The notes beneath the pieces are model-generated. The model had not been told where the DNA came from, searched no databases, and was given only the letters and a program-made list of their open reading frames with translations. Of a stretch of DNA of 64,000 bases, positions 34,109 to 43,322 are shown one piece after another (positions within the stretch are counted from its first letter, which is position 1; every line of letters begins with the position of its first letter). The position numbers and the translations under genes are program-made. This DNA is from Anaerolineae bacterium (GTDB taxonomy: Bacteria > Chloroflexota > Anaerolineae > Aggregatilineales > J027), in NCBI GenBank assembly GCA_008933735.1, contig WBUL01000004.1:124001-188000 (forward strand), in the 5' to 3' direction.

Positions 34109-35200
34109 CTACGCTTTGTGAATAACCTGCTGACAGAGCGCTTCCCACTGTCCCATGATTTTATCCAGTGCAAAACGTTCATGAACTTCAACGGCTTTGA
34201 CGCCAAGCTGATTTCTTTTATCTTCGTTTTCCATGAGCAATAGCATAGCTTCAGTTAAGGCTTCGGCCTTCTCAAGCGGTACCAACAACCCATCCACCTC
34301 ATGACGAATAATCTCTGATGGCCCGGAAGGACAATCAAAACTAATAACCGGCAAGCCACAGGCCATCGCTTCCAGCAGGGCATTCGGGAATCCCTCCCAG
34401 CGCGAGGACAAAACAAAGAGACTGGCTTTTTGCAGAACGGCTACAGGATTCATGGTGACGCCGGGCAGTTCCACTTTCTCTTTCAGATTCAATTCTAGAA
34501 TAAGCCGTTTCAGATGGTCTCTTTCCGGGCCTTCGCCCAGGATGACCAACCGCCAGTCAGGATATTTCTGTGTACATCTGGCAAATGCGTTTAAAAGCAG
34601 ATCAAAGCCTTTTTGATAAACCAGACGCCCCATGCCCACAATTATCTTATCCGGTTCAGGATTTCTCTCAATGGGTTGGAGATGCACCGGATTCGGTATC
34701 ACATGAACGCGATCAGCAGAGATGATCCCCCGTGTCCAGGGACGGATGCTTTCAGCCTGGATCACCAGCGCGTCAGCGAATCGATAAACCAGCCGACGCG
34801 CCCAGTTCCAGTAGAAATTTATTTTCTCATACCTTGGGTCAACACGCTCAGAAATGATCAACGGGATATGCAAACCAAGAGTCGCAATCACCATCATCAC
34901 ATTCTGTCTGTCCATGAAACTGATTACCACATCGGGGCGCAGTTCCGAAATAACCTTCCGCAGACTTAGAATCCGGGGAATATTGTTTTTGAATCCCTGC
35001 CAGGCCGTTTCCGATTTCCCTGACAAGCCCAGCGTGAGACGTTTTATGCCGGGATGAAGTTCAAATGTATCTAATTCAAGGGGGTCAATGGTCAGCAGGG
35101 TAACATCATGACCCTGAGCAATCCAATAATTAGCCATAGTAGACATGACCCGTTCTGCGCCACCTCGTTGCAGCGAGGAAATCACCAGGGTTATTCGCAT
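34109..35200 (-). CDS. GT4 family glycosyltransferase
   Basis: The 363-residue GT-B enzyme begins RITLVISSLQRGGAERVMS, the GGAERV loop common to GT4 polysaccharide transferases. It has ADALVIQAESIRPW, VIPNPVHLQPIERNPEP, IVGMGRLVYQKGFDLLLNAF and LVILGEGPERDHLKRL. The catalytic EX7E lies in WEGFPNALLEAMACGLPVI. The overall pattern is like GalNAc-alpha-1,4-GalNAc transferases, but the sugar cannot be assigned. Its ATG overlaps the MurJ-family stop by one base (TAATG), so flippase and transferase are co-translated. Confidence 0.87.
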   Translation of the reverse strand: MRITLVISSLQRGGAERVMSTMANYWIAQGHDVTLLTIDPLELDTFELHPGIKRLTLGLSGKSETAWQGFKNNIPRILSLRKVISELRPDVVISFMDRQNVMMVIATLGLHIPLIISERVDPRYEKINFYWNWARRLVYRFADALVIQAESIRPWTRGIISADRVHVIPNPVHLQPIERNPEPDKIIVGMGRLVYQKGFDLLLNAFARCTQKYPDWRLVILGEGPERDHLKRLILELNLKEKVELPGVTMNPVAVLQKASLFVLSSRWEGFPNALLEAMACGLPVISFDCPSGPSEIIRHEVDGLLVPLEKAEALTEAMLLLMENEDKRNQLGVKAVEVHERFALDKIMGQWEALCQQVIHKA

Positions 35201-36555
35201 TATTGCTTTATCCTAAGCCAAAGGCGGTACGAAAGAAAAACAACAGAAATTATATAAACCCCAGTGGTTGAAAGGGCAATGCCTGCAATCCCCAACCAGC
35301 GAATGAACAGTATATTCAATCCAATGTTCACAAGGATATTAATTACTGTTCCTTGCATCAAAATATGATTTGCTTTTAGCGACGAAATAAGACGAACGAT
35401 TAAAATCCCAGTGAGGTAAAATGGAATTTGCAGCAGATAGAAAATTTGAATCTCACTCACAATCTTGGTATCTTGTGAGGTGAATACCCCACGTTCATAC
35501 AGGATTCGCACAATTGATTCAGAAAAAACGATCATGAAAAGCATAAAGGGGATAGAAGTTACCAGAATTAGCCCAAGGTAAGCACGAAATGTTGACTTTA
35601 CCCCGGCTAAATTTCCCTGTGCCAACATTTTAGAAAAATGCGGTAATATGGCTGTCCCAAATGCAACTGAACCGACATTTAAAATGAGGGACACTACTCG
35701 ATTTGCATAACTTAGACTTGCAACACTTCCCGAACCAAGTGCCGCTGCCATAGACTGGTCAATTAGTCCTGTGCTGCTCATCAGGAATGCGCCTGCAACC
35801 ATCGGCCCATACTGCCCCATAACCTGACGGAGTTCAGGGGTTAGCCCGTTCCAGATTGGCCGAGGCGAAAACCCATTTCTCCTCAAGCTAAGTGCAAGCA
35901 GAAGGGTTTCCATGGCAAAACCTACCACTGTGCCAATTGTCATCATATAGACTGATTTCTTGAGCAGTAGCGCCAGCAGCGTCATAAAGGGAACAAGAAG
36001 TGGACTGATGGCCGCTAGCGCAAAACGTTCATCAGCATTCAGAATCGCGCCCCAGATGGACGACAGCCCGCGCAGGGTGAGAATGGGGACAAGCATGTAA
36101 AATAAATCTTGCGTAATTTTTTGTTTATCTGCATCAAATCCCGAACCGAGGACAGAGAGGGTATAACGAGCGGTTAAAACCAGCAAAATGGACACGATCA
36201 CGAGCAGTATCAGCGCAACAAGCATGGCGCTGGAAAACAACTTTTTGGCAGCGTCTAATCCCTTCTTTTCCCGTACCTGGATAAATGTTGGCACAAGCGC
36301 AACGTTGAAGGATTCGGCGATAATAGTTACAGCAAAAAATGCTAGTAGATAAGCGATGAGAAAAGCATCAATCTCATCACCGGTTCCAAACCAGTTGGCG
36401 ACCAGAATCTCTTTGAAAGTCGCAACAATTTTTACAACAACAGTGAGGCTACCAATCGTGACTGCTGCCTTGAAGATACTATAATTGACTGATTTCTGAC
36501 GCCATACCAATCGGGTAAGAGTATTAAACACAGCAAGCCTTTCAACTAGACCCAT
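35200..36555 (-). CDS. MurJ/MviN-family lipid-linked oligosaccharide flippase
   Basis: The 451-residue membrane protein shows about 12-14 hydrophobic helices. N-terminal IFKAAVTIGSLTVVVKIVATFKEI and FGTGDEIDAFLIAYLLAFF are characteristic, as is AESFNVALVPTFIQVREKKG, of MurJ of the MOP superfamily. MurJ flips lipid II; copies inside exopolysaccharide loci can flip other undecaprenyl-linked units, which fits this context. The region is visibly richer in A+T than the surrounding genes. ATG 36555 lacks a Shine-Dalgarno site and is only 20 bases from the divergent gene at 36576, so the true start could be slightly downstream. Confidence 0.8.
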   Translation of the reverse strand: MGLVERLAVFNTLTRLVWRQKSVNYSIFKAAVTIGSLTVVVKIVATFKEILVANWFGTGDEIDAFLIAYLLAFFAVTIIAESFNVALVPTFIQVREKKGLDAAKKLFSSAMLVALILLVIVSILLVLTARYTLSVLGSGFDADKQKITQDLFYMLVPILTLRGLSSIWGAILNADERFALAAISPLLVPFMTLLALLLKKSVYMMTIGTVVGFAMETLLLALSLRRNGFSPRPIWNGLTPELRQVMGQYGPMVAGAFLMSSTGLIDQSMAAALGSGSVASLSYANRVVSLILNVGSVAFGTAILPHFSKMLAQGNLAGVKSTFRAYLGLILVTSIPFMLFMIVFSESIVRILYERGVFTSQDTKIVSEIQIFYLLQIPFYLTGILIVRLISSLKANHILMQGTVINILVNIGLNILFIRWLGIAGIALSTTGVYIISVVFLSYRLWLRIKQ

Positions 36556-36575
36556 TATGGAGGTGCGCTAAAAGC

Positions 36576-38096
36576 GTGTCAATGATTCTAAAAAACAGGC
36601 GAGCAGTCCTTGTTTGGTTGGTATTAGTCGTACTGATAAACTCCTCTCCGCTTTTCTCGACTATTCCGGGAATCGACTCTGGTGTTTTTTTATACACAGC
36701 ACGCCAGATGCTTAGGGGCGATGTCCCTTATCGGGATATATGGGATCATAAAGCACCAGGTATTTATTTTGTAAATGCTCTGGCCCTTCTTCTAACTCCT
36801 GATTCGCGCTGGGGCCTCTGGATATTAGAAGTGGTTTCGCTGTTGATGGCTGTTTTGCTCAGCTTTGAGACGCTCAAAACAGCTTTTGGTGAATCCTCTG
36901 CTTTCTGGGGAACAGTAGTCTGGGTGTCGAGCTTCATTTTGATTTACGAAAAAGGTAACTTTTCTGAAGAATTCGCTCTACCGCTAAAATTTGCCACCAT
37001 TTCTATGTTCGTACAAGGTCTCAACGGTAAGAAATACAGCCGATATGGTTACTTGATAGGACTGGCATCCGGATTTACCTTTTTCCTTAAACAGAATCTG
37101 TTAGGTATCTCCATTGTCTGCGTAGGCCATTTATCTATATGGTTACTGCTGAAAAAACGACATGGCCAGATGGTCAAATTCTTGTTGGCTAGCAGCGCGG
37201 GATTTGCCAGTGTTTCTTTGCTATTCCTAGGATATTTTGCTGCGAATGGCGCGCTAGACGATTTCTGGAATGCGGCTTTCCGTTTCAATTTTGTCTATAT
37301 CAGTGCGCCTACTTTCAGTGCTCGACTGCATCACACACAAGAAGGAATATCGGCGCTGTTTGGCTCAGGGATTGTTTTGGCAGCGCTACTAGGATGGCTT
37401 GCCGCCGCAACTGCGCTCTACAAAAATCAATTTTCCCGTCAACATGCTTTCTTATCTGTTGGTATTATCGCCCTGCCATTAGAATTCCTCCTGAGTTCGC
37501 TTTCAGGAAAAGCATATTTGCACTACTATTTGGCGTGGTTGCCTGTAATGGGTTTGCTAGTAAGTTTTTGTATATATTATGTTTCTGAGTTTGCTCGTAA
37601 AGAGCTTAAACCGCCACAACAAAAACTACTGCACACAGGAGCACGCCTGCTCATGTTGCTACCTGCTATTACCATTTTTAATGCCTGGGTGTACGAACTA
37701 CCAGCAAGTTACGAGGAAAAAACCATGGGCATAGCAGAGATAGTAAAAATAAACACCCAAAAGGCCGATAGGGTACTGGTCTGGGGGCATAATCCGACCA
37801 TCAATTTTCTTGCGGATAGAGTAGCTCCTACCCGATTCATTTATCAGACCCCACTATTTAATACTGAGTATGGCTCAGAAGAAATCTTTGCAGAGTTCTA
37901 TATGGACATGACAACAAATCCGCCTGTGATGATAGTCGAGGACGACCTCCTTGATATTCCTACGCTCGATTCATCGGGAATACAAGTATGGAACGGCAGA
38001 GAAATTCCTCAGTCAGCACGATCTTTTTTTGATTTTGTGGCAGAAAACTATGTTCAGATGGAAAACAAAGCTCTCTATCTCTATACAGGCAAATAG
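36576..38096 (+). CDS. GT39/PMT-like membrane glycosyltransferase
   Basis: The 506-residue protein begins with a transmembrane helix (VLVWLVLVVLINSSPLF), then the luminal loop IPGIDSGVFLYTARQMLRGDVPYRDIWDHKAPG. Its IDSG and acidic DIWDHKAPG patterns match polyprenyl-phosphate-sugar-dependent (GT39/ArnT-like) transferases. About ten further helices and a soluble C-terminus follow. GTG 36576 is favoured, with GGAGG 12 bases upstream; ATG 36582 is the alternative. It is A+T-rich like the MurJ gene and overlaps asnB3 at its 3' end by 16 bases. Likely donor: a polyprenyl-phosphate sugar, such as from the GT2 gene at 3402. Confidence 0.75.
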   Translation: MSMILKNRRAVLVWLVLVVLINSSPLFSTIPGIDSGVFLYTARQMLRGDVPYRDIWDHKAPGIYFVNALALLLTPDSRWGLWILEVVSLLMAVLLSFETLKTAFGESSAFWGTVVWVSSFILIYEKGNFSEEFALPLKFATISMFVQGLNGKKYSRYGYLIGLASGFTFFLKQNLLGISIVCVGHLSIWLLLKKRHGQMVKFLLASSAGFASVSLLFLGYFAANGALDDFWNAAFRFNFVYISAPTFSARLHHTQEGISALFGSGIVLAALLGWLAAATALYKNQFSRQHAFLSVGIIALPLEFLLSSLSGKAYLHYYLAWLPVMGLLVSFCIYYVSEFARKELKPPQQKLLHTGARLLMLLPAITIFNAWVYELPASYEEKTMGIAEIVKINTQKADRVLVWGHNPTINFLADRVAPTRFIYQTPLFNTEYGSEEIFAEFYMDMTTNPPVMIVEDDLLDIPTLDSSGIQVWNGREIPQSARSFFDFVAENYVQMENKALYLYTGK

Positions 38097-39937
38097 GTTC
38101 GTGCCCAGAGTTCAAAGCACAGCAGCCCCCACAGCCGGTATTCGTGGTTGACCGCGTAGCGTGTGTGTTCGTCAATCAACTTTTCGAGATAGGCCATGTT
38201 GAATAATCCACGATTCCGGGTGGTACTGTCCAGCAGGGTTTCCCGCAGCATGGAGTGGAGAGGTTTTGCCAGCCAATCCCGCAAGGGAATCCCAAAACCC
38301 TGCTTGCCACGCGTATGGATTTCCTGGGGCAGCAGATCCCCCAACGCTTTTTTGAGCAATATTTTGCTGTTCCACCAAGTCATTTTGTATTGAGGCGGGA
38401 CTTTCGCCATAAATTCAAACACGACATGGTCAAGCAAAGGACTGCGAACCTCCAGCGACGCTAACATGCTGGCACGGTCAACTTTAACCAGAATATCCCC
38501 CGGCATATAGGCTCGCAAATCGTTATATTGAAGCTGCGACAGCCACGCCAGATTTCCTGAGGCAATAACGGCTTCTCGCTTGGCGTGTTCTCCGGTCTTT
38601 TGTGATGTGGCAGCATAGAGTTGGGAACGGGCATCCACGTTAAACAGCGCCGTATATAATGCCCACTCACCAATCGGACGATCCACAACCGACAAATAAG
38701 TGCCGACCCTGAGTTTTTTCGGAATCTGCCGCCCGAATTTTGCTGCTGCTGGTCGCCAAGAATCAGGGATCAATGCCCGCAGAAATTCCTGCCGGAATCC
38801 GTACAGGTAGGAATGATAGCCCGCAAATACCTCGTCGCCACCATCCCCACTAAGCGCGACCGTCACATGCTGGCGTGCCGCCTGCGAAACATAGTGGGTT
38901 GGAATCATCGAGGGGTCAGCGAAGGGTTCGTCAAACTGGCGGATCAGCTTTGGCAAAATGCTGACAACATCCGGACGAACAACATCACGGGTATGGTCAG
39001 TTTTGCAGTAATCCGCCACGATCTGTGCGTAACCGGTTTCATCAAACATCTGCTCGTCAAAACCGATTGAAAAGGTTTTGACCGGTTGTGTGCTGACCTG
39101 ACTCATCAGCGCAACAACGGCGCTGCTATCAATGCCGCCACTTAAAAATGCCCCCAACGGGACATCGCTGATCATCCGTAAACGCACCGCTTCGGTAAGC
39201 AGTTCTCGTAGTTCTGCCGCGAGATCTTCTATTGGGCGTTGGTCATACGCAGCAGGTTCGCACAACTGGGGATGCCAGTATTCCTCCAATTGGCAGTTAC
39301 CGCCGCGCTCTATTGTCAGGGTATGACCGGGCGGGATTTTCCGGATCGTGCGAAAAATGGAGCGCGGCGCAGTGATATATCCGCAGTAGAAATATTCATC
39401 CAGCGCGGCAAAATCCATTTCTCGTGATACACCCGGATGCTGCAAAATGCACTTGAGTTCAGACGCAAAAATGAACTTCTCCCCGTCCAACAGATAGTAA
39501 AGAGGTTTTTTGCCAAAACGATCAACCGCCAGTGTCAGACGATCTGCGGTGGCATCCCAGATGGCAAACGCGAACATACCGCGAAGCTTCTGCACACAAT
39601 CCACGCCATATTCCTCATAGGCATGAAGGATCATTTCGGTGTCGCCGTTGGTCATAAAGGTATGATGGGAAGCGAGCCGCTGGCGCAGTTCCTGAAAGTT
39701 ATAAATCTCGCCGTTGAAAACGATCCAGGCGGTTTGATCTTCGTTCGGCATCGGTTGATGGCTGCCTGCCACATCAATAATGCTCAGGCGGCGGAAGCCC
39801 AGCCCGATGGAGTCTTCGGTATGAAATCCATCCTCATCTGGCCCGCGATGGATCATCTGGTCGGTCATACGGTGTAAAAGGTGTACATCAACGGGCTTCT
39901 GCCTGTCAAAGTACCAGATACCACAGATTCCGCACAT
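38081..39937 (-). CDS. asnB: Asparagine synthase-like amidotransferase, paralogue 3
   Basis: The 618-residue protein has MCGICGIWYFDRQKPVDVHLL with catalytic Cys2, FNGEIYNFQELRQRL, the PP-loop AFLSGGIDSSAVVALMS, VALSGDGGDEVFAGYHSYL, SLEVRSPLLDHVVFEFMA and HTRGKQGFGIPLRDWL. This pattern resembles the amidotransferases placed in exopolysaccharide/exosortase-type clusters. GAGG lies 9 bases before the ATG. It is transcribed on its own, separated from paralogues 1 and 2 by the flippase and membrane transferase. About 150 bases upstream (39938-40088) hold no gene; I see no convincing promoter there. Confidence 0.85.
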   Translation of the reverse strand: MCGICGIWYFDRQKPVDVHLLHRMTDQMIHRGPDEDGFHTEDSIGLGFRRLSIIDVAGSHQPMPNEDQTAWIVFNGEIYNFQELRQRLASHHTFMTNGDTEMILHAYEEYGVDCVQKLRGMFAFAIWDATADRLTLAVDRFGKKPLYYLLDGEKFIFASELKCILQHPGVSREMDFAALDEYFYCGYITAPRSIFRTIRKIPPGHTLTIERGGNCQLEEYWHPQLCEPAAYDQRPIEDLAAELRELLTEAVRLRMISDVPLGAFLSGGIDSSAVVALMSQVSTQPVKTFSIGFDEQMFDETGYAQIVADYCKTDHTRDVVRPDVVSILPKLIRQFDEPFADPSMIPTHYVSQAARQHVTVALSGDGGDEVFAGYHSYLYGFRQEFLRALIPDSWRPAAAKFGRQIPKKLRVGTYLSVVDRPIGEWALYTALFNVDARSQLYAATSQKTGEHAKREAVIASGNLAWLSQLQYNDLRAYMPGDILVKVDRASMLASLEVRSPLLDHVVFEFMAKVPPQYKMTWWNSKILLKKALGDLLPQEIHTRGKQGFGIPLRDWLAKPLHSMLRETLLDSTTRNRGLFNMAYLEKLIDEHTRYAVNHEYRLWGLLCFELWARTYLPV

Positions 39938-40088
39938 CGGTTGTGCCTCACTTGCTTACAAAAAGGAGTGTAACCGAAAATCGCAGAAAGAATGAACACC
40001 TTAAGATATGCTCTCGATACTATAAACCTCTTCAGGAAGCAAGGTATCCCTCTCATGAAACGAAGGGAGCGGAAAATTCATGAAATTT

Positions 40089-41105
40089 TCAGGGGTTGGT
40101 TAAACGGGGCATGGGTCGTTCGCGGATGTCTTCTAGCAGGCCGCCATGTCCCATCGCTACCAGGTCGGCACGTGTCAGACGTTCACCCGCAAGAAGTCGA
40201 GGAAGAATCCAATCAATAACATTTGTTTTGGGGGACTTGATGCAGCCAGGGGCACCAATTACAGGAATCTCATTCAGATAACCAAGCATGAGCAAACTGC
40301 CGGGATCAACGGGAACACCAAAATGCGCCATGCTGCCGCCCGCCAGTTTTAATGCGCTGGGTACAACATCTTCCTGGTCGATAATGGCCGAAATGCTGGC
40401 AATCAATATCAACTGCCGCCCCGCCTGCCCAGCCAGTGAAATGGCATTGGCAATGGCAGGGACATCATGTTCCACATAAACCACAGAATCTAAGGTGCTG
40501 CCCAGTGCTTCTATCCGTGCTCGGACTGCTCCCTCAAAGGACAGGAGCATTTTTTCGCGGGTGCTTTCTGGCCCGGAAATAATCAGGGCAGCGGAAAAGG
40601 GGCGTAAGGGCCGAACACCAATGACTCCGCCAGCTTCGTGGGCAACTGCCTCCACGTCCACCACCCGCGCAGCCGGAATGCCAAAAGGGATGATTTTCAC
40701 CAGAGTCAGCAGGTCACCCGGACGCACCAGGGTATGTTCTCGCAGCGTGGCAATGGTGATACCCTCATGAATGTTGTTCAGCCGCTCCAGCACAGGAACA
40801 TTAATTCGCAGCGGGCCAAAGGCATCTGCCATCAGGTTGGCACGCCCTACACCCGGAGCAGCAACCCGTACATTGGCTCCGGCGATTGCCAGCCCCACCC
40901 GCTGTGCTGCTTCATCTTCATCTAAATCCGTCGGGGTTAAATCGGCGACTACGACCTGTTCTAACTTGAGATGACGCAGTTTTCCTACGTCTGCTTCTGT
41001 GAGAACATGCCCTTTGCCAAGTAATTTTTTCCCATCGGTGTCGTAGTGATTATGCGCCAGGATTTTGCCAGCGGCATGGTCGAGGGAGACAGCGCCGAAT
41101 TTCAT
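40089..41105 (-). CDS. Molybdopterin-binding (MoeA/CinA-like) protein of the cox locus
   Basis: ATG 41105 overlaps the xdhC stop (ATGA) and gives 338 residues. The N-terminal part (MKFGAVSLDHAAGKILAHNH, then GKGHVLTEADVGKL) is the region seen in cox-linked molybdopterin proteins. The C-terminal half (from about residue 165) looks like a MoCF_biosynth domain, with AALIISGPESTREKM, VVYVEHDVPAIANAIS and LILIASISAIIDQEDVVPSAL. It probably helps make or insert the cofactor of the Mo-hydroxylase upstream. Unlike many relatives there is no fused nucleotidyltransferase domain for cytidylylation. Last gene of the cox operon. Confidence 0.72.
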   Translation of the reverse strand: MKFGAVSLDHAAGKILAHNHYDTDGKKLLGKGHVLTEADVGKLRHLKLEQVVVADLTPTDLDEDEAAQRVGLAIAGANVRVAAPGVGRANLMADAFGPLRINVPVLERLNNIHEGITIATLREHTLVRPGDLLTLVKIIPFGIPAARVVDVEAVAHEAGGVIGVRPLRPFSAALIISGPESTREKMLLSFEGAVRARIEALGSTLDSVVYVEHDVPAIANAISLAGQAGRQLILIASISAIIDQEDVVPSALKLAGGSMAHFGVPVDPGSLLMLGYLNEIPVIGAPGCIKSPKTNVIDWILPRLLAGERLTRADLVAMGHGGLLEDIRERPMPRLTNP

Positions 41106-42112
41106 GCCTTTGCCCCGTTTCGCACCGCTACAATTTCCGCCATGATGCACAGCGCGATTTCTTCCGGCGTTTTCGCTCCGATGTCCAGGCCAATAGGAGT
41201 ACGGATCCGTGCCAGGAGGTGAGAGTCAACCCCCGCTCTGGTCAGCCGTTCAAGACGCCGCTCATGGGTGCGTTTGCTGCTCAAAACCCCCACATAGGGA
41301 ACATCGCTCGGCAGGGCGGTTTTGAGTGCCAGATCATCAATTTTGGGATCATGGGTCAGGACAGCAATATAAGTGTCCTTCGTGAGTCCAACCTGCGGCA
41401 GCGCCTTGTCAGGATAGCTGTGAAAGACCTGCTTGATCCCCGGAAAACGTTCCGGGCTGGCGAAGGCTTTGCGAGGGTCAATTAACACCACATCAAATCC
41501 TAACTGTGCGGCGAAAAATTGCAGGGGAATCGCCACATGCACTCCGCCAACAATAATCAAGCGCGGGCGGGGGATGTGCACATCAACCAGCACTTCGAAA
41601 TCACCCACTGGCACCCGTTTCGACTGAGGCTGCTTGTGGGCAGTTTGGATCAACTGATCAGGATCAGGCACGGTGGCATACAAGACTTCCTTTTCTTCAC
41701 CCAGCAGGATTTTCTGTCCGGCGGCGTCACCCTTGACAATGGTCACCGTTACAACGGGTATATTTTGCCGGGTTCGCTCGGTGATCAGCCGCCACCAATC
41801 TGTATCCAGGGGTTCGACGAATACGGTAATTTTGCCCCCGCAGGCCAGCCCAACATCCCAGGCTGTGTCATCGCTAACCCCAAAACTTAGCAGGCGCGGT
41901 TTACCGTCGGCCAGACTTTCAACTGCTTCCTGGATCACCGCGTTTTCTACACAGCCCCCACTGACCGAGCCGATCATCGCCATGTCTGCTGCAACAGCCA
42001 TTTTCGCGCCAACCCCACGCGGTGCCGACCCCCACGTATCCACTACAGTTGCCAGCGCCACACTGCGTCCCTGTTCCAGCCAACGATTAACGGTTTCAAG
42101 AATCTCTAACAT
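41102..42112 (-). CDS. XdhC/CoxI-family molybdenum cofactor maturation factor
   Basis: XdhC-type proteins bind and sulfurate or protect Mo-cofactor before insertion. The 336-residue protein has the N-terminal XdhC domain (SVALATVVDTWGSAPRGVGAKMAV, GSVSGGCVENAVIQEA with the conserved Cys) and a C-terminal Rossmann domain (RLIIVGGVHVAIPLQFFAAQLGF, IAVLTHDPKIDDLAL, VGVLSSKRTHERRLERL). The glycines and GCVE motif are intact. It starts two bases after the VWA gene and is coupled to the MoeA-like gene. In cox nomenclature it would fill the coxF/coxI role; I do not assign the letter. Confidence 0.85.
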   Translation of the reverse strand: MLEILETVNRWLEQGRSVALATVVDTWGSAPRGVGAKMAVAADMAMIGSVSGGCVENAVIQEAVESLADGKPRLLSFGVSDDTAWDVGLACGGKITVFVEPLDTDWWRLITERTRQNIPVVTVTIVKGDAAGQKILLGEEKEVLYATVPDPDQLIQTAHKQPQSKRVPVGDFEVLVDVHIPRPRLIIVGGVHVAIPLQFFAAQLGFDVVLIDPRKAFASPERFPGIKQVFHSYPDKALPQVGLTKDTYIAVLTHDPKIDDLALKTALPSDVPYVGVLSSKRTHERRLERLTRAGVDSHLLARIRTPIGLDIGAKTPEEIALCIMAEIVAVRNGAKA

Positions 42113-42114
42113 CG

Positions 42115-43314
42115 TTATTTCTCAAGAATATAATGAGCATGGGCAAGACGTTCCGAGCGCCGCCAGTTCAATTTCTGAAGTTCCTGCACAATCGCTTCCA
42201 GATTTGCCAGATTGCGGATAGGCAAAAAATCATCGACATAGGGCAGCATAGCCTGTGCACCGCGTGTCAGGGGTTCATACTGCGTCCCGCCAAGCAGCGG
42301 ATTCAGCCATATCAGGCGATAGCAGCTCCGTTGCAGCCGTTCGATTTCAGACAGCAGCACCTCCGGTTCGCCTCTGTCCCACCCATCCGTGATGAGCATG
42401 ACCACTGCGCCGCGTCCCAGTACCCGCCTGCTCCAGCGATAATTAAACTGCTGAAGGGAACCCCCTGTTTTTGTACCACTGCCCCAATCATTCACCAAAC
42501 GACCGACTTCTTCCAGCGCCCGGTCAACTGATTTATGGCGGATAGGGTGTGTTACACGGGTTAAACGGGTGCTGAATACAAACGATTCGACCTGATACAT
42601 CGTGTTCGCCAGCGTATGCATGAAATGCAGCAAAACCCGTGTATAACGCTCCATGCTGCCGCTGATATCACACAGCAGCACCACCGGGCGTGGTTTCAGT
42701 TTCAGGTGCCTTGTCGGAAAATCCATGACTTCGCCGCCGTAACGCATGTTCCGACGGAAAGTTTTCCGAATATCAATCAGCACCCCTTTGCCGGCTTCGT
42801 AACGACGAGAACGCCGCCGTCCCAATGATTTAGGCAGTTTTTCGATGATTTCTTTAGCAGATGCCAGCTCATCGGCATTCATATCGGCAAAATCCTTATG
42901 CCGCAACACTTCCTGCTGGCTGTAGGTCAGCACAAAAGCGAGCGATTCGGAGGCAGGGGGGAGGTTGCTGTCGCTGCTATCTTCGTCAAAGTCCATCGGC
43001 GGCAAAAACTGCGTTTTTGGCTTCTTGCGCGGTTTATCCCCTAGTGAATCAATGGTCAGGGTAGAGACACCCTCTGCCGGACGCCGCCAGAAGAGATGAA
43101 AGGCTTCGTCAAAGAGTTCTAAGTCACGCTGGCGGGTGACCATAAGACCCCGCAGGGTATAATAGAAATCGGACTTGCGCCCAAGCTGAATAAACTCCAG
43201 CGCCTGTGCTACTTCCATCATCCGCCCAGGGTTAATATCCAGGCCCAGTGCTTTGCACACGCGCCCAAACAGCAGCAAATTGTGCAGCAGGTTACCCCCT
43301 GGCCGGTCAGACAT
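42115..43314 (-). CDS. coxE: CoxE-like VWA-domain protein
   Basis: The 399-residue protein belongs to the CoxE family that partners a MoxR-type ATPase in CO dehydrogenase maturation. Residues about 1-190 are the family N-terminal part (GRVCKALGLDINPGRMMEVAQAL). The C-terminal VWA domain has an intact MIDAS, VVLLCDISGSMERYTRVLLHF (DISGS), and VVMLITDGWDRGEPEVL. It lies eight bases after coxD. In Oligotropha, CoxD and CoxE are needed to build the metal site. Here the form II enzyme lacks the active-site Cys, so their role may be general cofactor loading. Confidence 0.85.
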   Translation of the reverse strand: MSDRPGGNLLHNLLLFGRVCKALGLDINPGRMMEVAQALEFIQLGRKSDFYYTLRGLMVTRQRDLELFDEAFHLFWRRPAEGVSTLTIDSLGDKPRKKPKTQFLPPMDFDEDSSDSNLPPASESLAFVLTYSQQEVLRHKDFADMNADELASAKEIIEKLPKSLGRRRSRRYEAGKGVLIDIRKTFRRNMRYGGEVMDFPTRHLKLKPRPVVLLCDISGSMERYTRVLLHFMHTLANTMYQVESFVFSTRLTRVTHPIRHKSVDRALEEVGRLVNDWGSGTKTGGSLQQFNYRWSRRVLGRGAVVMLITDGWDRGEPEVLLSEIERLQRSCYRLIWLNPLLGGTQYEPLTRGAQAMLPYVDDFLPIRNLANLEAIVQELQKLNWRRSERLAHAHYILEK

Positions 43315-43322
43315 AGGTCTTA

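Noticed and set aside
40072-40090. GAAAATT/AATTTTC hairpin at the end of the cox operon as a terminator
   Set aside because: The stem is AT-rich, overlaps the stop codon of the MoeA-like gene and lacks a T-run.
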